DNA of 64,000 nt from Streptomyces bikiniensis (GTDB taxonomy: Bacteria; Actinomycetota; Actinomycetes; Streptomycetales; Streptomycetaceae), in assembly GCA_000716465.1 (NCBI GenBank), contig JNWL01000023.1, positions 35,729 to 99,728 on the forward strand, written 5' to 3'. The notes under the pieces were generated by a model. The model saw nothing but the letters and a program-made list of their open reading frames with translations, was not told the DNA's origin and ran no database searches. Numbering within the stretch: the stretch's first letter is position 1; every line of letters starts with the position of its first letter. A program made the translations under genes and the position numbers. Of this stretch, positions 48,620-56,976 are shown one piece after another.

Positions 48620-49879
48620 CTAGGCGATCCACTCCGACCACGGCATGTTCCAGCCGTTGAGGCCGTTCTCCGGCTTGATCTGCTTGTCCTTGGAGTTCTT
48701 CACGACGACCACGTCACCGATGATCGAGCTGTCGTAGAACCAGGCGGCCGGAGTCGAGGCGTCCCCCGCGCCCCGGGTGTCCGCGAGGCCGACGCAGCCG
48801 TGGCTGACGTTCTGCGAGCCGAAGGTGCTCTTCGGGGCCCAGTAGTTGCCGTGCACGAAGGTGCCCGAGGTGGACAGGCGCATCGCGTGCGGCACGTCCT
48901 TGATGTCGTACTCGCCGCCGAAGCCGACCGTGGCCCCGTTCATCCGGGTCACCTTGTACTTCTCGCTGATGACCATCTGACCGTTGTACGTGGTCGTGGA
49001 CGGCGCGCCCGCGGTGATCGGCAGCGTCTTGACGATCTTCCCGTCGCGCTCGACCTTCATGGTCTTGGCACTGGCGTCGACCGTGGAGACCTGTCGGCGG
49101 CCGATGGTGAAGGTGATGGTCTTCTTCTGCTTGCCGTAGACGCCGGGGCGGCCCTCGACGCCGTCCAGGTTGAGGCGCACCGTCACCTTGGTGCCGGCGG
49201 CCCAGTACTGCTCGGGGCGGAAGTCCAGGCGGTCGTTGCCGAACCAGTGACCCTCGATCGGGACGGACGGCTCGGCCGTCACCCTGATGGCCTTCTCGAC
49301 GGCCTCGGGGTCGGTGATGCCCCGGGTGAAGTTGATGGAGACCGGCATGCCGACGCCGACGGTCGAGCCGTCCTCCGGCGTGTAGTGGCCGATGAAGGTG
49401 TTCTTCGGGACCAGGGTGGTGAAGGTGGTGTCCTTCGCCGACTCGCGGCCCTCGGCGTCCTTCGCGACGGCGTGCACCTTGTACTGGGTGCCCGCGGACA
49501 GGTGGGCGGTCGGCTGCCAGCTGGCGCCGTCCGCCGCGATCTTCCCCTCGACCGCGGTGCCCTTGGAGTCGGCGACCGTGACCGTGGTCAGCTTGCCCTG
49601 CTGGGCGGTCACCTTGAGGGCGCCGCTGGTGGCGACCGACTCGGCGCCGTCCTTCGGGAGGATCGTCACGACGGCCTGGGAGGCCGCGTTCTCCTGCTTG
49701 CCGTCGCCCTGGGCCTGCGGGCCCCGCGCGCCGCCGGTGGCGTCCCCGCCGCCCCCGCCGCAGGCGGTGAGCACCAGGAGCAGCGCCCCCGCCGCCAGGG
49801 CCCGGAACCGGACGCCCCCGCGTCGCCGGCCCCTACCCGTGGTTCCCGCCGGTGCCCCCGATATAGGCTGCCCGTTCAC
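48620..49879 (-). CDS. Lipoprotein L,D-transpeptidase with Ig-like domains
   Basis: A 419-residue exported L,D-transpeptidase that makes 3-3 peptidoglycan cross-links. The GTG at 49879 has GGGGAG ten bases upstream. Basic residues (RGRRRGG) precede a hydrophobic stretch and lipobox LLVLTAC followed by a Gly run. Two Ig-like domains (about 80-270) lead to the YkuD domain, with HGNYWAPKSTFGSQ and the catalytic Cys in VSHGCVGLADTRG. The plan resembles mycobacterial LdtMt2 (Ig-Ig-YkuD). A second, similar gene lies at 50569-51786. The end reads LNGWNMPWSEWIA, near the tail of the second copy. Confidence 0.93.
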   Translation of the reverse strand: MNGQPISGAPAGTTGRGRRRGGVRFRALAAGALLLVLTACGGGGGDATGGARGPQAQGDGKQENAASQAVVTILPKDGAESVATSGALKVTAQQGKLTTVTVADSKGTAVEGKIAADGASWQPTAHLSAGTQYKVHAVAKDAEGRESAKDTTFTTLVPKNTFIGHYTPEDGSTVGVGMPVSINFTRGITDPEAVEKAIRVTAEPSVPIEGHWFGNDRLDFRPEQYWAAGTKVTVRLNLDGVEGRPGVYGKQKKTITFTIGRRQVSTVDASAKTMKVERDGKIVKTLPITAGAPSTTTYNGQMVISEKYKVTRMNGATVGFGGEYDIKDVPHAMRLSTSGTFVHGNYWAPKSTFGSQNVSHGCVGLADTRGAGDASTPAAWFYDSSIIGDVVVVKNSKDKQIKPENGLNGWNMPWSEWIA

Positions 49880-50131
49880 TGTGGTCGTCTCCCCTCGCAC
49901 GGCCCGGCAACGCCACGGCCCCACCCCCGTGCGCATCCGCTCGCGCACACGGCGCTAGATAATCACACCGCAGGACACGAAAGATCCTCGCGCATGTCAC
50001 CGTTCCGTCCCGATCGACGTGCTGGTGACACATCGGGCAACACCCTCCCCGTCCGCCACGGTCCACGCCCGTGACCAGGGCCTGATCCACCGGACGGGCC
50101 CCTGGGGCCGGCGGTCCCGCCGGACCGGGCG

Positions 50132-50536
50132 TCACTCCTTGGGCGTGCCGATCCGCAGCCGGTTGCCGTCGGGGTCGCGCAGCTCGACCTCGCGCGCCCA
50201 CGGGGCGTCCTCCACCCGTACGCCGAACTCGGAGGCGACGGCGTCGACGTCCCGGACGCGGAGGTAGACCAGCGTGTCGGGGCGGGCGTCGCCGGTGTGC
50301 TCCGACAGGAACAGCCGCAACCCGCCCCGGGCGACCTCGACGAACGCAGGGAAGCCCGGCCCGAAGCGGTGCTCCCACCGCCGGGCGAAGCCCAGCCGCC
50401 CGTACCAGGCGACCGCCGCCGCGGCGTCCTCGACGCGGAGAACGGGGACGGCCTCCTCGGCCATGAGGTCGGCGGGGTCCGTGGGTTCCGTGGGTTCCGT
50501 GGGTTCCGTGGAGTTCGCGGGTTCCATGCGGGTCAT
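50132..50536 (-). CDS. VOC/glyoxalase-bleomycin-resistance-type protein
   Basis: A 134-residue single VOC-fold protein: AVPVLRVEDAAAAVAWYGRLGF (beta-alpha unit; split here over residues 29-50), HRFGPGFPAFVEVARGGLRLFLSEH, then LRVRDVDAVASEFGV and ELRDPDGNRLRIGTP, as in bleomycin-binding resistance proteins. Members bind metabolites or antibiotics, or act as small metal enzymes; nothing here decides between them. ATG at 50536. The lead contains a TEPTEPTEPTDP tract from a 9-bp repeat. It lies between two L,D-transpeptidase genes, all on the minus strand. Confidence 0.85.
   Translation of the reverse strand: MTRMEPANSTEPTEPTEPTDPADLMAEEAVPVLRVEDAAAAVAWYGRLGFARRWEHRFGPGFPAFVEVARGGLRLFLSEHTGDARPDTLVYLRVRDVDAVASEFGVRVEDAPWAREVELRDPDGNRLRIGTPKE
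50474..50518. repeat. 9-bp tandem repeat coding TEP
   Basis: GGGTTCCGT repeats at 50483, 50492 and 50501, with variant units at 50474 and 50510. It encodes Thr-Glu-Pro repeats at the N-terminus of the VOC protein. Confidence 0.9.
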
Positions 50537-50568
50537 CGTCGCAGACCGTCCGGGGCGAAGGCGGGGGT

Positions 50569-51786
50569 TCAGCGGAGCGCCGACCCCGCCTTCCAGCTCT
50601 TCCAGTCCGTGTTCCAGCCGCCGAGGCCGTTGTCGGGGGCGACCTTCCGGTCGCGGGAGTTGACCACCTCCACCACGTCCCCGATCAGGGTCCGGTCGAA
50701 GAACCAGCCCGCGGGCGAGCGTTCGCTGCCGCCCTTCTCGTCCCGGAGCCCCACGCAGCCGTGGCTGACGTTGGCGCTGCCGAAGGTCTCGGGCGGGGCC
50801 CAGTAGTTGCCGTGCAGGAAGGTCCCGGACTCGGTGAGCCGCATCGCGTGCGGCACGTCCTTGATGTCGTACTCGCCGCCGAAGCCGACCGTGGCCCCGT
50901 TCATCCGGGTCACGTCGTACAGCTCGGTGACGACCATCTTCCCGTTGTACGTGGTGGTCTTCGGCGCCCCGGCGGTGACCGGCAGGACGGCCAGGACCCG
51001 GCCGTCCCTGCGTACCTCCATGGTGTGCGCGGCGGCGTCCACGACGGAGACCTGGGAGCGGCCGACGGTGAAGCCGACCTTCTTGCGCTGGATGCCGTAC
51101 ACGCCGGGCGCCCCCTCGACGTCCCGCAGGTCGAGGTCGACGGTGACCCGGGTGCCGGGGGCCCAGTACCGCTCCGGGCGGAAGTCGAGCCGCTCCCCGC
51201 CGAACCAGTGGCCGGCGACCTCGACCGGCGGGTCGGAGGTGATCCGGACGGCGCGCTCGACCGCGGCCCGGTTCTCGACGGGCCGGCTGAAGGTGAAGGA
51301 GACGATCATGCCGGTGCCGACCGTGGAGCGGTTCTCCGGCTTGAAGTAGCCGATGAAGCGGGACTCGGGCACCACGGTGGTGAAGGTGGTGTGGCGGGCC
51401 GAGCGGCGCCCGTGCGCGTCGAGGGCGACGGCGTCCACGCTGTACTTGGCGGCCAGGGCGAGCCGGTCACGGGCCGACGGCCGCCAGCGCAGCCCGTCGG
51501 CGGAGACCTCCCCGGCGACCTCGGTCCGCCGGCCGTCCTCCACCCGGGCGACGGTCACCCGTTCGAGCCGTCCGCCGTCCACCCTCACCTCGACCGGCGC
51601 GTCGGCCGGGACCGCGCGGCTGCCGTCCTCGGGGACGACCCGGATGACGTCGCCGGGGGCCCGTCCCTTGCCCGGCAGGGAGAGGTCGACGCCCCTGCCG
51701 CCGTCCGCTCCGGTGCAGCCCGCGAGGCCCGCCAGCAGTCCCGCCACCGCGAGGGCGCGCCCCGCGCGCTTCCATACAGATCTCAC
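50569..51786 (-). CDS. Second lipoprotein L,D-transpeptidase
   Basis: A 405-residue paralogue of the gene at 48620-49879. Signal WKRAGRALAVAGLLAGLAGC with lipobox LAGC. Ig-like domains, then the YkuD domain with HGNYWAPPETFGSANVSHGC, the catalytic Cys within VSHGCVGLRDEKG and WFFDRTLIGDVVEVVNS. The tail NGLGGWNTDWKSW parallels the other copy. GTG start at 51786; the ribosome site is weak. The two enzymes probably cross-link peptidoglycan under different conditions. Divergent from glgX; a 20-bp perfect hairpin (51876-51921) lies in the shared gap. Confidence 0.92.
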   Translation of the reverse strand: MRSVWKRAGRALAVAGLLAGLAGCTGADGGRGVDLSLPGKGRAPGDVIRVVPEDGSRAVPADAPVEVRVDGGRLERVTVARVEDGRRTEVAGEVSADGLRWRPSARDRLALAAKYSVDAVALDAHGRRSARHTTFTTVVPESRFIGYFKPENRSTVGTGMIVSFTFSRPVENRAAVERAVRITSDPPVEVAGHWFGGERLDFRPERYWAPGTRVTVDLDLRDVEGAPGVYGIQRKKVGFTVGRSQVSVVDAAAHTMEVRRDGRVLAVLPVTAGAPKTTTYNGKMVVTELYDVTRMNGATVGFGGEYDIKDVPHAMRLTESGTFLHGNYWAPPETFGSANVSHGCVGLRDEKGGSERSPAGWFFDRTLIGDVVEVVNSRDRKVAPDNGLGGWNTDWKSWKAGSALR

Positions 51787-51875
51787 GCCCGGACCAACGA
51801 CGGGCCCCCTCCAGGGGAAACGTGCGTGCGGGTCATGTTGGGAGCACGGCCGTGCGGGCAGAACAGGGGGAGAAC

Positions 51876-51921
51876 CTCGCGCGGGGAGCGGTGGCCGGGA
51901 CGCCACCGCTCCCCGCGCGAG
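51876..51921. promoter_or_regulatory. Perfect 20-bp hairpin in the leader of glgX
   Basis: 51876-51895 pairs with 51902-51921 over 20 bp with a six-base loop. It lies between divergent genes, 29 bp upstream of the glgX GTG and 89 bp from the transpeptidase start. A terminator at this place would serve no neighbour, so a leader structure or binding site is more likely. Confidence 0.7.
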
Positions 51922-51950
51922 GGCCCGACGGAGCCGCGGGAGGCCGGACG

Positions 51951-54152
51951 GTGGCGAGCGCAGCCGAGCAGGAGGCGGTACAGCAGCGTGCCCTGGAGCG
52001 GGCGGGGCCGCCCGTGTGGCCGGGGGCCCCGACGCCCCTCGGCGCCCGCTGCCGGGTCGGACCCGGCGGGGTCGCGGGCACCAACTTCGCCCTGTGGGCG
52101 GGCGGGGCGGAGGCCGTCGAGCTGTGCCTGTTCGACGGGGACGGGACGGAGACGCGGCTGCCGCTGACCGAGCTGACCCACGAGATCTGGCACGGCTTCG
52201 TGCCCGGGACCGGGCCGGGGCAGCGGTACGGCTACCGGGTGCACGGCCGCTGGGACCCGTGGACGGGCGCCCGGTGGAACCCGGCGAAGCTGCTCCTCGA
52301 CCCGTACGCGCGGGCCGTGGACGGCGAGTTCTCCCTGCCCCCCGAGGTGTACGGGCACGTGCGGGACTGGCCGCAGCAGCACGTGGCCGACACCGTCCGC
52401 GACGAGCGGGACTCCGCCCCGCACGTCCCGAAGGGGGTCGTCGTCCACGACGACGACGACTGGTCCGACGACCGCAGGCCCAAGACGCCCTGGCAGGACT
52501 CGGTCATCTACGAGGTCCACGTCAAGGGCTTCACCCGGCTGCACCCGGGCATCCCCGAGCACCTGCGCGGCACGTACGCGGGGCTCGCGCACCCGGCGGC
52601 GGTCGACCACCTCGTACGGCTCGGGGTGACGGCGGTGGAGCTGCTGCCGGTGCACCAGTTCGCGCACGAGGACCACCTGCTGCGGCGGGGCCTGCGCAAC
52701 TACTGGGGGTACAACTCCGTCGGCTACTTCGCGCCGCACGCCGGCTACTCCTCCTCGGGGACGGCCGGGCAGCAGGTCGGCGAGTTCAAGAAGATGGTGC
52801 GGGCGCTGCACGCGGCCGGGATCGAGGTCATCCTGGACGTGGTCTACAACCACACGGCGGAGGCGGGCGAGCTGGGCCCGACCCTCTCCCTGAAGGGCAT
52901 CGACAACCGGGGCTACTACCGGCTCCAGTCCGACGCCCGCCGGTACGCCGACTACACGGGCTGCGGCAACACCCTGCACGTGGTGCAGCCGCAGGTGCTG
53001 CGGCTCATCACCGACAGCCTGCGCTACTGGGTGACGGAGATGGGGGTGGACGGCTTCCGCTTCGACCTGGCGGCGGCGCTCGCCCGCTCCTTCCACGACG
53101 TCGACATGCTCTCCCCCTTCCTCGCGGTCATCGCCCAGGACCCGGTGCTGCGCCGGGTGAAGCTGATCGCGGAGCCCTGGGACGTGGGCAACGGCGGCTA
53201 CCAGGTGGGGGCCTTCCCTCCCCTGTGGACCGAGTGGAACGACCGCTACCGGGACGCCGTGCGGGACTTCTGGCGCGGGGCGCTGCCGGACGTGCGGGAC
53301 CTCGGCTACCGGCTCTCCGGCTCCAGCGACCTGTACGCCTGGGGCGGGCGCCGGCCGTACGCCTCGGTCAACTTCGTCACCGCCCACGACGGCTTCACGC
53401 TGCGGGACCTCGTCACGTACGAGCGGAAGCACAACGAGGCCAACGGCGAGGGGAACCGGGACGGCACCCACGACAACCGGTCCTGGAACTGCGGCGCGGA
53501 GGGCGAGACCGACGACCCGGAGATCGGGGCGCTGCGGCTGCGCCAGCAGCGGAACCTGCTCACCACCCTGCTCCTGTCGACCGGGGTGCCGATGCTGGTC
53601 TCCGGCGACGAGATGGGCCGGACCCAGGGCGGCAACAACAACGCGTACTGCCAGGACAACGAGATCGGCTGGCTCGACTGGTCGCTGCCGGAGGACCCCG
53701 GCCGGGCCCAGCTCCTCGCCCTGTCCCGGCGGCTCCTCGCGCTGCGCCACCGGCATCCGGTGCTGCGGCGCCGGGCCTTCTTCTCCGGCCGCCCGCAGCG
53801 GGCGGACGGGCTGCGGGACCTGGCCTGGTTCACGGCCGAGGGCACGGAGATGACGGAGGGCGACTGGTACGCGCGGGCGGGGACGCTCGGCCTCTACCTG
53901 TCGGGCCGGGACATCCCGGGCCGGGACGCGCGGGGCGAGCGGATCACCGACGACAGCTTCCTCGCCGTCCTGCACTCCGACCACCGGCCGCTGGACTTCC
54001 GGCTGCCGGGGCCGCCGTGGGCGGAGGCGTACGAACTGGTCGTGGACACGGCCCGCGAGGACCAGTCCGAGCCGCCGGGCACGGTCCACCGGGGCGGGGA
54101 GGTGCTCGCGGTGGGGGCCCGGTCGGTGGTGCTGCTGCGGGTGTCCCGGTAA
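51951..54152 (+). CDS. glgX: Glycogen debranching enzyme GlgX
   Basis: A 733-residue GH13 isoamylase-type enzyme that removes limit-dextrin branches from glycogen. An N-terminal CBM48 domain (APTPLGARCRVGPGG and TNFALWAGGAEAVELCLFDGDG) precedes the barrel. Catalytic residues: nucleophile Asp in VDGFRFDLAAAL, acid Glu in LIAEPWDVGNGGYQ, and the FVTAHDGFTLRD block. VIYEVHVKGFTRLHPGIP and NHTAEAGELGPT are GlgX-specific. GTG at 51951 with GGGAGG seven bases upstream. Convergent with the response regulator gene (19 bp). Confidence 0.95.
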   Translation: MASAAEQEAVQQRALERAGPPVWPGAPTPLGARCRVGPGGVAGTNFALWAGGAEAVELCLFDGDGTETRLPLTELTHEIWHGFVPGTGPGQRYGYRVHGRWDPWTGARWNPAKLLLDPYARAVDGEFSLPPEVYGHVRDWPQQHVADTVRDERDSAPHVPKGVVVHDDDDWSDDRRPKTPWQDSVIYEVHVKGFTRLHPGIPEHLRGTYAGLAHPAAVDHLVRLGVTAVELLPVHQFAHEDHLLRRGLRNYWGYNSVGYFAPHAGYSSSGTAGQQVGEFKKMVRALHAAGIEVILDVVYNHTAEAGELGPTLSLKGIDNRGYYRLQSDARRYADYTGCGNTLHVVQPQVLRLITDSLRYWVTEMGVDGFRFDLAAALARSFHDVDMLSPFLAVIAQDPVLRRVKLIAEPWDVGNGGYQVGAFPPLWTEWNDRYRDAVRDFWRGALPDVRDLGYRLSGSSDLYAWGGRRPYASVNFVTAHDGFTLRDLVTYERKHNEANGEGNRDGTHDNRSWNCGAEGETDDPEIGALRLRQQRNLLTTLLLSTGVPMLVSGDEMGRTQGGNNNAYCQDNEIGWLDWSLPEDPGRAQLLALSRRLLALRHRHPVLRRRAFFSGRPQRADGLRDLAWFTAEGTEMTEGDWYARAGTLGLYLSGRDIPGRDARGERITDDSFLAVLHSDHRPLDFRLPGPPWAEAYELVVDTAREDQSEPPGTVHRGGEVLAVGARSVVLLRVSR

Positions 54153-54171
54153 GGGCCCGGGGCCCGCCGCT

Positions 54172-54819
54172 TCAGGAGCGGCCCAGTATCCCCCGGTCGT
54201 ACCCGGCGGCGACGGCGGCCGCCCGGTCCTTCACGCCCAGTTTGCCGTAGAGGTGGGTGAGGTGGGTCTTGACCGTGGCCTCGCTGATGAACAGCTCGGC
54301 GGCGATGGCCCGGTTGGCGGTGCCCCGGGCGACGAGGGCGAGGATCTCGGCCTCGCGCGCGGAGAGGGTGGTGTCGGCGGGCGGGGCGGCGGGGGCCCGG
54401 ACTGCGGTGACGAGCCGGGAGGCGACGGCCGGGGAGAGGACGGTGCGGCCCTCGGCGGCGGCCCGCACGGCCGCGAACAGCTCCTCGCGCGGGGCGTCCT
54501 TGAGGAGGTACCCGGTGGCGCCGGCCTCGATCGCCGGGAGGGTGTCGGTGTCCGTGTCGTACGTGGTGAGGACGAGGACCCGGGCGCGGGCGCCGTGCCG
54601 GGCGAGCGCGGCGATGGCTTCGACGCCGCCGCCGCCCGGCATCCGCAGGTCCATGAGGACCACGTCGGGGTCGAGTTCCAGGGCGAGTTCGACGCCCCGG
54701 ACGCCGTCGGGGGCCTCGCCGAGGACGCGGAAGCCGGAACCCTCGGCGGCGAACATGCCGCGCAGGCCGTCCCGTACGACGGGATGGTCGTCGACGATCA
54801 GCAGGGTGATGTCGGTCAT
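54172..54819 (-). CDS. NarL/FixJ-type response regulator
   Basis: A 215-residue response regulator. Receiver acidic pair Asp10-Asp11, phosphoacceptor Asp57 in VVLMDLRMP, Thr85 and Lys107. C-terminal LuxR helix-turn-helix: LSAREAEILALVARGTANRA and LFISEATVKTHLTHLYGKLGV. The ATG at 54819 overlaps the stop of the histidine kinase (ATGA), so both are made together. Likely targets are the ABC genes upstream and itself. Confidence 0.95.
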   Translation of the reverse strand: MTDITLLIVDDHPVVRDGLRGMFAAEGSGFRVLGEAPDGVRGVELALELDPDVVLMDLRMPGGGGVEAIAALARHGARARVLVLTTYDTDTDTLPAIEAGATGYLLKDAPREELFAAVRAAAEGRTVLSPAVASRLVTAVRAPAAPPADTTLSAREAEILALVARGTANRAIAAELFISEATVKTHLTHLYGKLGVKDRAAAVAAGYDRGILGRS

Positions 54820-56195
54820 GGTGTGGCCAACGGTACGCGGGCGGAGACCGCCGTGCCCTCGCCGGGGGCGGTCTCGACGGTGACGGTGCCGGTGAGGCGC
54901 TCGGCGCGGGCCCGCATGCCGTCGAGCCCGAACCCGCCGCCGTCGCCCCGTTCGGGCCGGGCGAGCGGGTCGAAGCCGCGCCCGTCGTCCCGTACGTCCA
55001 GGGTGATCTCGTCGCCCATGTAGGAGAGGGTGATGCCGGCCCGGGCGGCGCCGGAGTGGCGGGCGGTGTTGGACAGGGCCTCCTGGGCGATCCGCAGCAG
55101 TGTGGCGGCGACCTCGTCGTGGAGCGGGGCCTCGGTGCCGGTGACGGTGAACCGGGTGTCGACGCCGGTGCGTTCGGCCCACTCCTCGACGGTCTTGCGC
55201 AGGGCGTCGGGGAGGGTGTCGTGTTCCAGGGCGACGGGGCCCAGGTTCCGCACGGAGCGACGGGCCTCGCCGAGGCCGTGCCGGGCGAGGTCGGCGGCGC
55301 GCCGCAGATGGATCTCGGCGCGGTCCCGGTCGGGGGCGGCGGAGGCGGCCTGGAGCTGGGTGACGACCCCGGTGAGGCCCTGGGCGATGGTGTCGTGGAT
55401 CTCTGCGGCGAGCCGCCGCCGCTCGTCGGCGACCCCGGCCTCCCGGGCCTGGAGGAGGAGTTGGGCCTGGAGGGCGGCGTTCTCGGCGAGGGCCTGTTCG
55501 AGGCGGCTGTTGGCGCGGGCCAGCTCCGCGATGGTGACGGCCCGCTCGGCGGCCTTCTCGGCGTCCTTCTCGGCGAGGTGGGAGAAGCCGACGACGAGGC
55601 AGGCGTTCAGGGCGAACAGGCCGCCGAAGGCGAGCCACTGCACCGGGGAGGCGGGCGGCAGGCCCCCGGACTGGGAACCGGCCATGGTGGCGGCGACGAC
55701 GAGGAGCCCGGGGTGGGAGAGGCGGCGGGACAGCAGGTGGACGGCGTCGAAGTAGCCGACGCAGGCGTAGACCGCGAAGAAGGGGTTGAGCCAGGTCAGG
55801 ACGGAGGCGAGGACGGTACGGAGGACGAAGTACGCGGTGGAGGCGGGGCCGGGCGCGCCGGGCACGAGCACGGGCGGGGACTCTTCCCGTACGGGCTCCG
55901 GCTCGTCCCGTACGGGCTCCGTACCACCCCTTGCGGGCTCCGGCTCGTCCCCTATGGCCCCGGTGCCGGGCCGTTCGGTCGTCCAGCCGTGGGCCGCGAC
56001 GAACCGGGCGCAGCGGCGGTCCCACACCACGTGGAGGAGGAGGGCCACGGCCACCAGGGCGCCGACCGCCAGCGCCTCCGCGCGGTCCATCAGCATCCCC
56101 ACCGACGCCCCGGCGATCGCGGTGGCGATGCCGAGCAGGCCGTACGGCCCCCAGCGGAAGAACTGGCGCCAGCGTTCCTCGACGGTGGTCGGCAC
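54816..56195 (-). CDS. Sensor histidine kinase (HisKA_3 type)
   Basis: A 459-residue membrane kinase. Two hydrophobic helices (about 20-34 and 45-58), a hydrophilic loop with a heptad repeat (about 80-107), then helices around 125-145, 150-175 and 185-205, a coiled-coil linker (AEKDAEKAAERAVTIAELARANSRLEQALAENAALQAQ; split across residues 208-245), and the HisKA_3 phosphorylation site His267 in EIHDTIAQGLTG. HATPase blocks: EALSNTARHSG, DVRDDGRGFDP and GLDGMRARAERL. GTG at 56195 with GAGGGGGG upstream. A (GTGA)7 tract sits just upstream, overlapping the permease stop. Forms an operon with the ABC pair and the regulator. Confidence 0.92.
   Translation of the reverse strand: MPTTVEERWRQFFRWGPYGLLGIATAIAGASVGMLMDRAEALAVGALVAVALLLHVVWDRRCARFVAAHGWTTERPGTGAIGDEPEPARGGTEPVRDEPEPVREESPPVLVPGAPGPASTAYFVLRTVLASVLTWLNPFFAVYACVGYFDAVHLLSRRLSHPGLLVVAATMAGSQSGGLPPASPVQWLAFGGLFALNACLVVGFSHLAEKDAEKAAERAVTIAELARANSRLEQALAENAALQAQLLLQAREAGVADERRRLAAEIHDTIAQGLTGVVTQLQAASAAPDRDRAEIHLRRAADLARHGLGEARRSVRNLGPVALEHDTLPDALRKTVEEWAERTGVDTRFTVTGTEAPLHDEVAATLLRIAQEALSNTARHSGAARAGITLSYMGDEITLDVRDDGRGFDPLARPERGDGGGFGLDGMRARAERLTGTVTVETAPGEGTAVSARVPLATP
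55882..55965. repeat. 21-bp tandem repeat coding an acidic heptad
   Basis: Units at 55882, 55903, 55924 and 55945 (TCGTCCCGTACGGGCTCCG core) encode PEPVREE-type heptads in the sensor kinase loop. Confidence 0.85.
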
Positions 56196-56207
56196 CGCCC
56201 CACCCCC

Positions 56208-56235
56208 CTCACTCACTCACTCGCTCACTCACTCA
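56208..56235. repeat. Tetranucleotide (GTGA)7 tract at a stop/start junction
   Basis: Seven CTCA units on the plus strand (one is CTCG) read GTGA on the minus strand. The first unit supplies the permease stop TGA (56233-56235); the tract ends 13 bp before the kinase GTG. Several GTG and TGA codons overlap in it, so unit number sets the distance and frame between the genes. Confidence 0.95.
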
Positions 56236-56976
56236 CTGCCAGCGGAACCAGCGCACCGACGCGCCGGTCAGGACGCCCGTCCACAGGGCCATGACCCCGA
56301 GCGCGGCCCAACCGGGCCAGCCGCCCGACGCGGCCGTGTCGAGGGCTTCGGAGGCGGCGCCGAAGGGGGTCAGCCCGACGATCCGCTGCAGCGTATCCGG
56401 CATGGCCTGGACCGGTACCCAGACCCCGGCGGTGAACATGGCGGGGAAGAAGACGGCCGAGCCGACGGCGGTGGCGATCTTCTGCGTGCGGGAGACGGCG
56501 CACACGGTCGCGCCGAGCGCGAGCCCGGACGCGACGGCGAGCAGCAGGGCGATCAGGTACCCGGCGGGGTTCCCCGGCAGGGCGACCCCGAAGGCGAGGC
56601 GGCCGACCGCGACCACGAGCAGCGCGGAGACGAGCGCGGCGGCGGCGTGCAGCGCGAGCTGGGCGGTGAGCAGGGTTCCGGGCCGTACGGGGGTGGTGGA
56701 CATCCGGCGCAGGATGCCGCGCTCGCGGTAGCCGGAGAGGACCGGGGGCATGGCCTGGAGCCCGGACATGATGAGGGCGAAGAGGACGGCGACGGGGACG
56801 TACAGGTCGATGACCCGGCGTCCGCCGAGGTCCTCGGAGGCCTCCCGGAAGGAGGGGATCAGGCCGAGGACCACGAGCAGCAGGGTCGGCGAGAGCATGA
56901 CCCAGAACAGGCTTCCGGGCTCGCGGCCGAAGAGCCGCGCCTCGGTCTTCAGGACGGTCGCGGTGGGGGTGCTCAT
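56233..56976 (-). CDS. ABC-2 type transporter permease (DrrB-like)
   Basis: A 247-residue six-helix permease of the ABC-2 family: LFGREPGSLFWVMLSPTLLLVVLGLIP at the start, helices around VPVAVLFALIMSGLQAM, ALHAAAALVSALLVVAVG and GYLIALLLAVASGLALGATVC, with SYRERGILRRMSTTPVRP-type motif GYRERGILRRMSTTPV as in DrrB. Exports drugs or lipids with the ATPase. ATG at 56976 overlaps the ATPase stop (ATGA). The end RWFRWQ meets the (GTGA)7 tract. Confidence 0.92.
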   Translation of the reverse strand: MSTPTATVLKTEARLFGREPGSLFWVMLSPTLLLVVLGLIPSFREASEDLGGRRVIDLYVPVAVLFALIMSGLQAMPPVLSGYRERGILRRMSTTPVRPGTLLTAQLALHAAAALVSALLVVAVGRLAFGVALPGNPAGYLIALLLAVASGLALGATVCAVSRTQKIATAVGSAVFFPAMFTAGVWVPVQAMPDTLQRIVGLTPFGAASEALDTAASGGWPGWAALGVMALWTGVLTGASVRWFRWQ

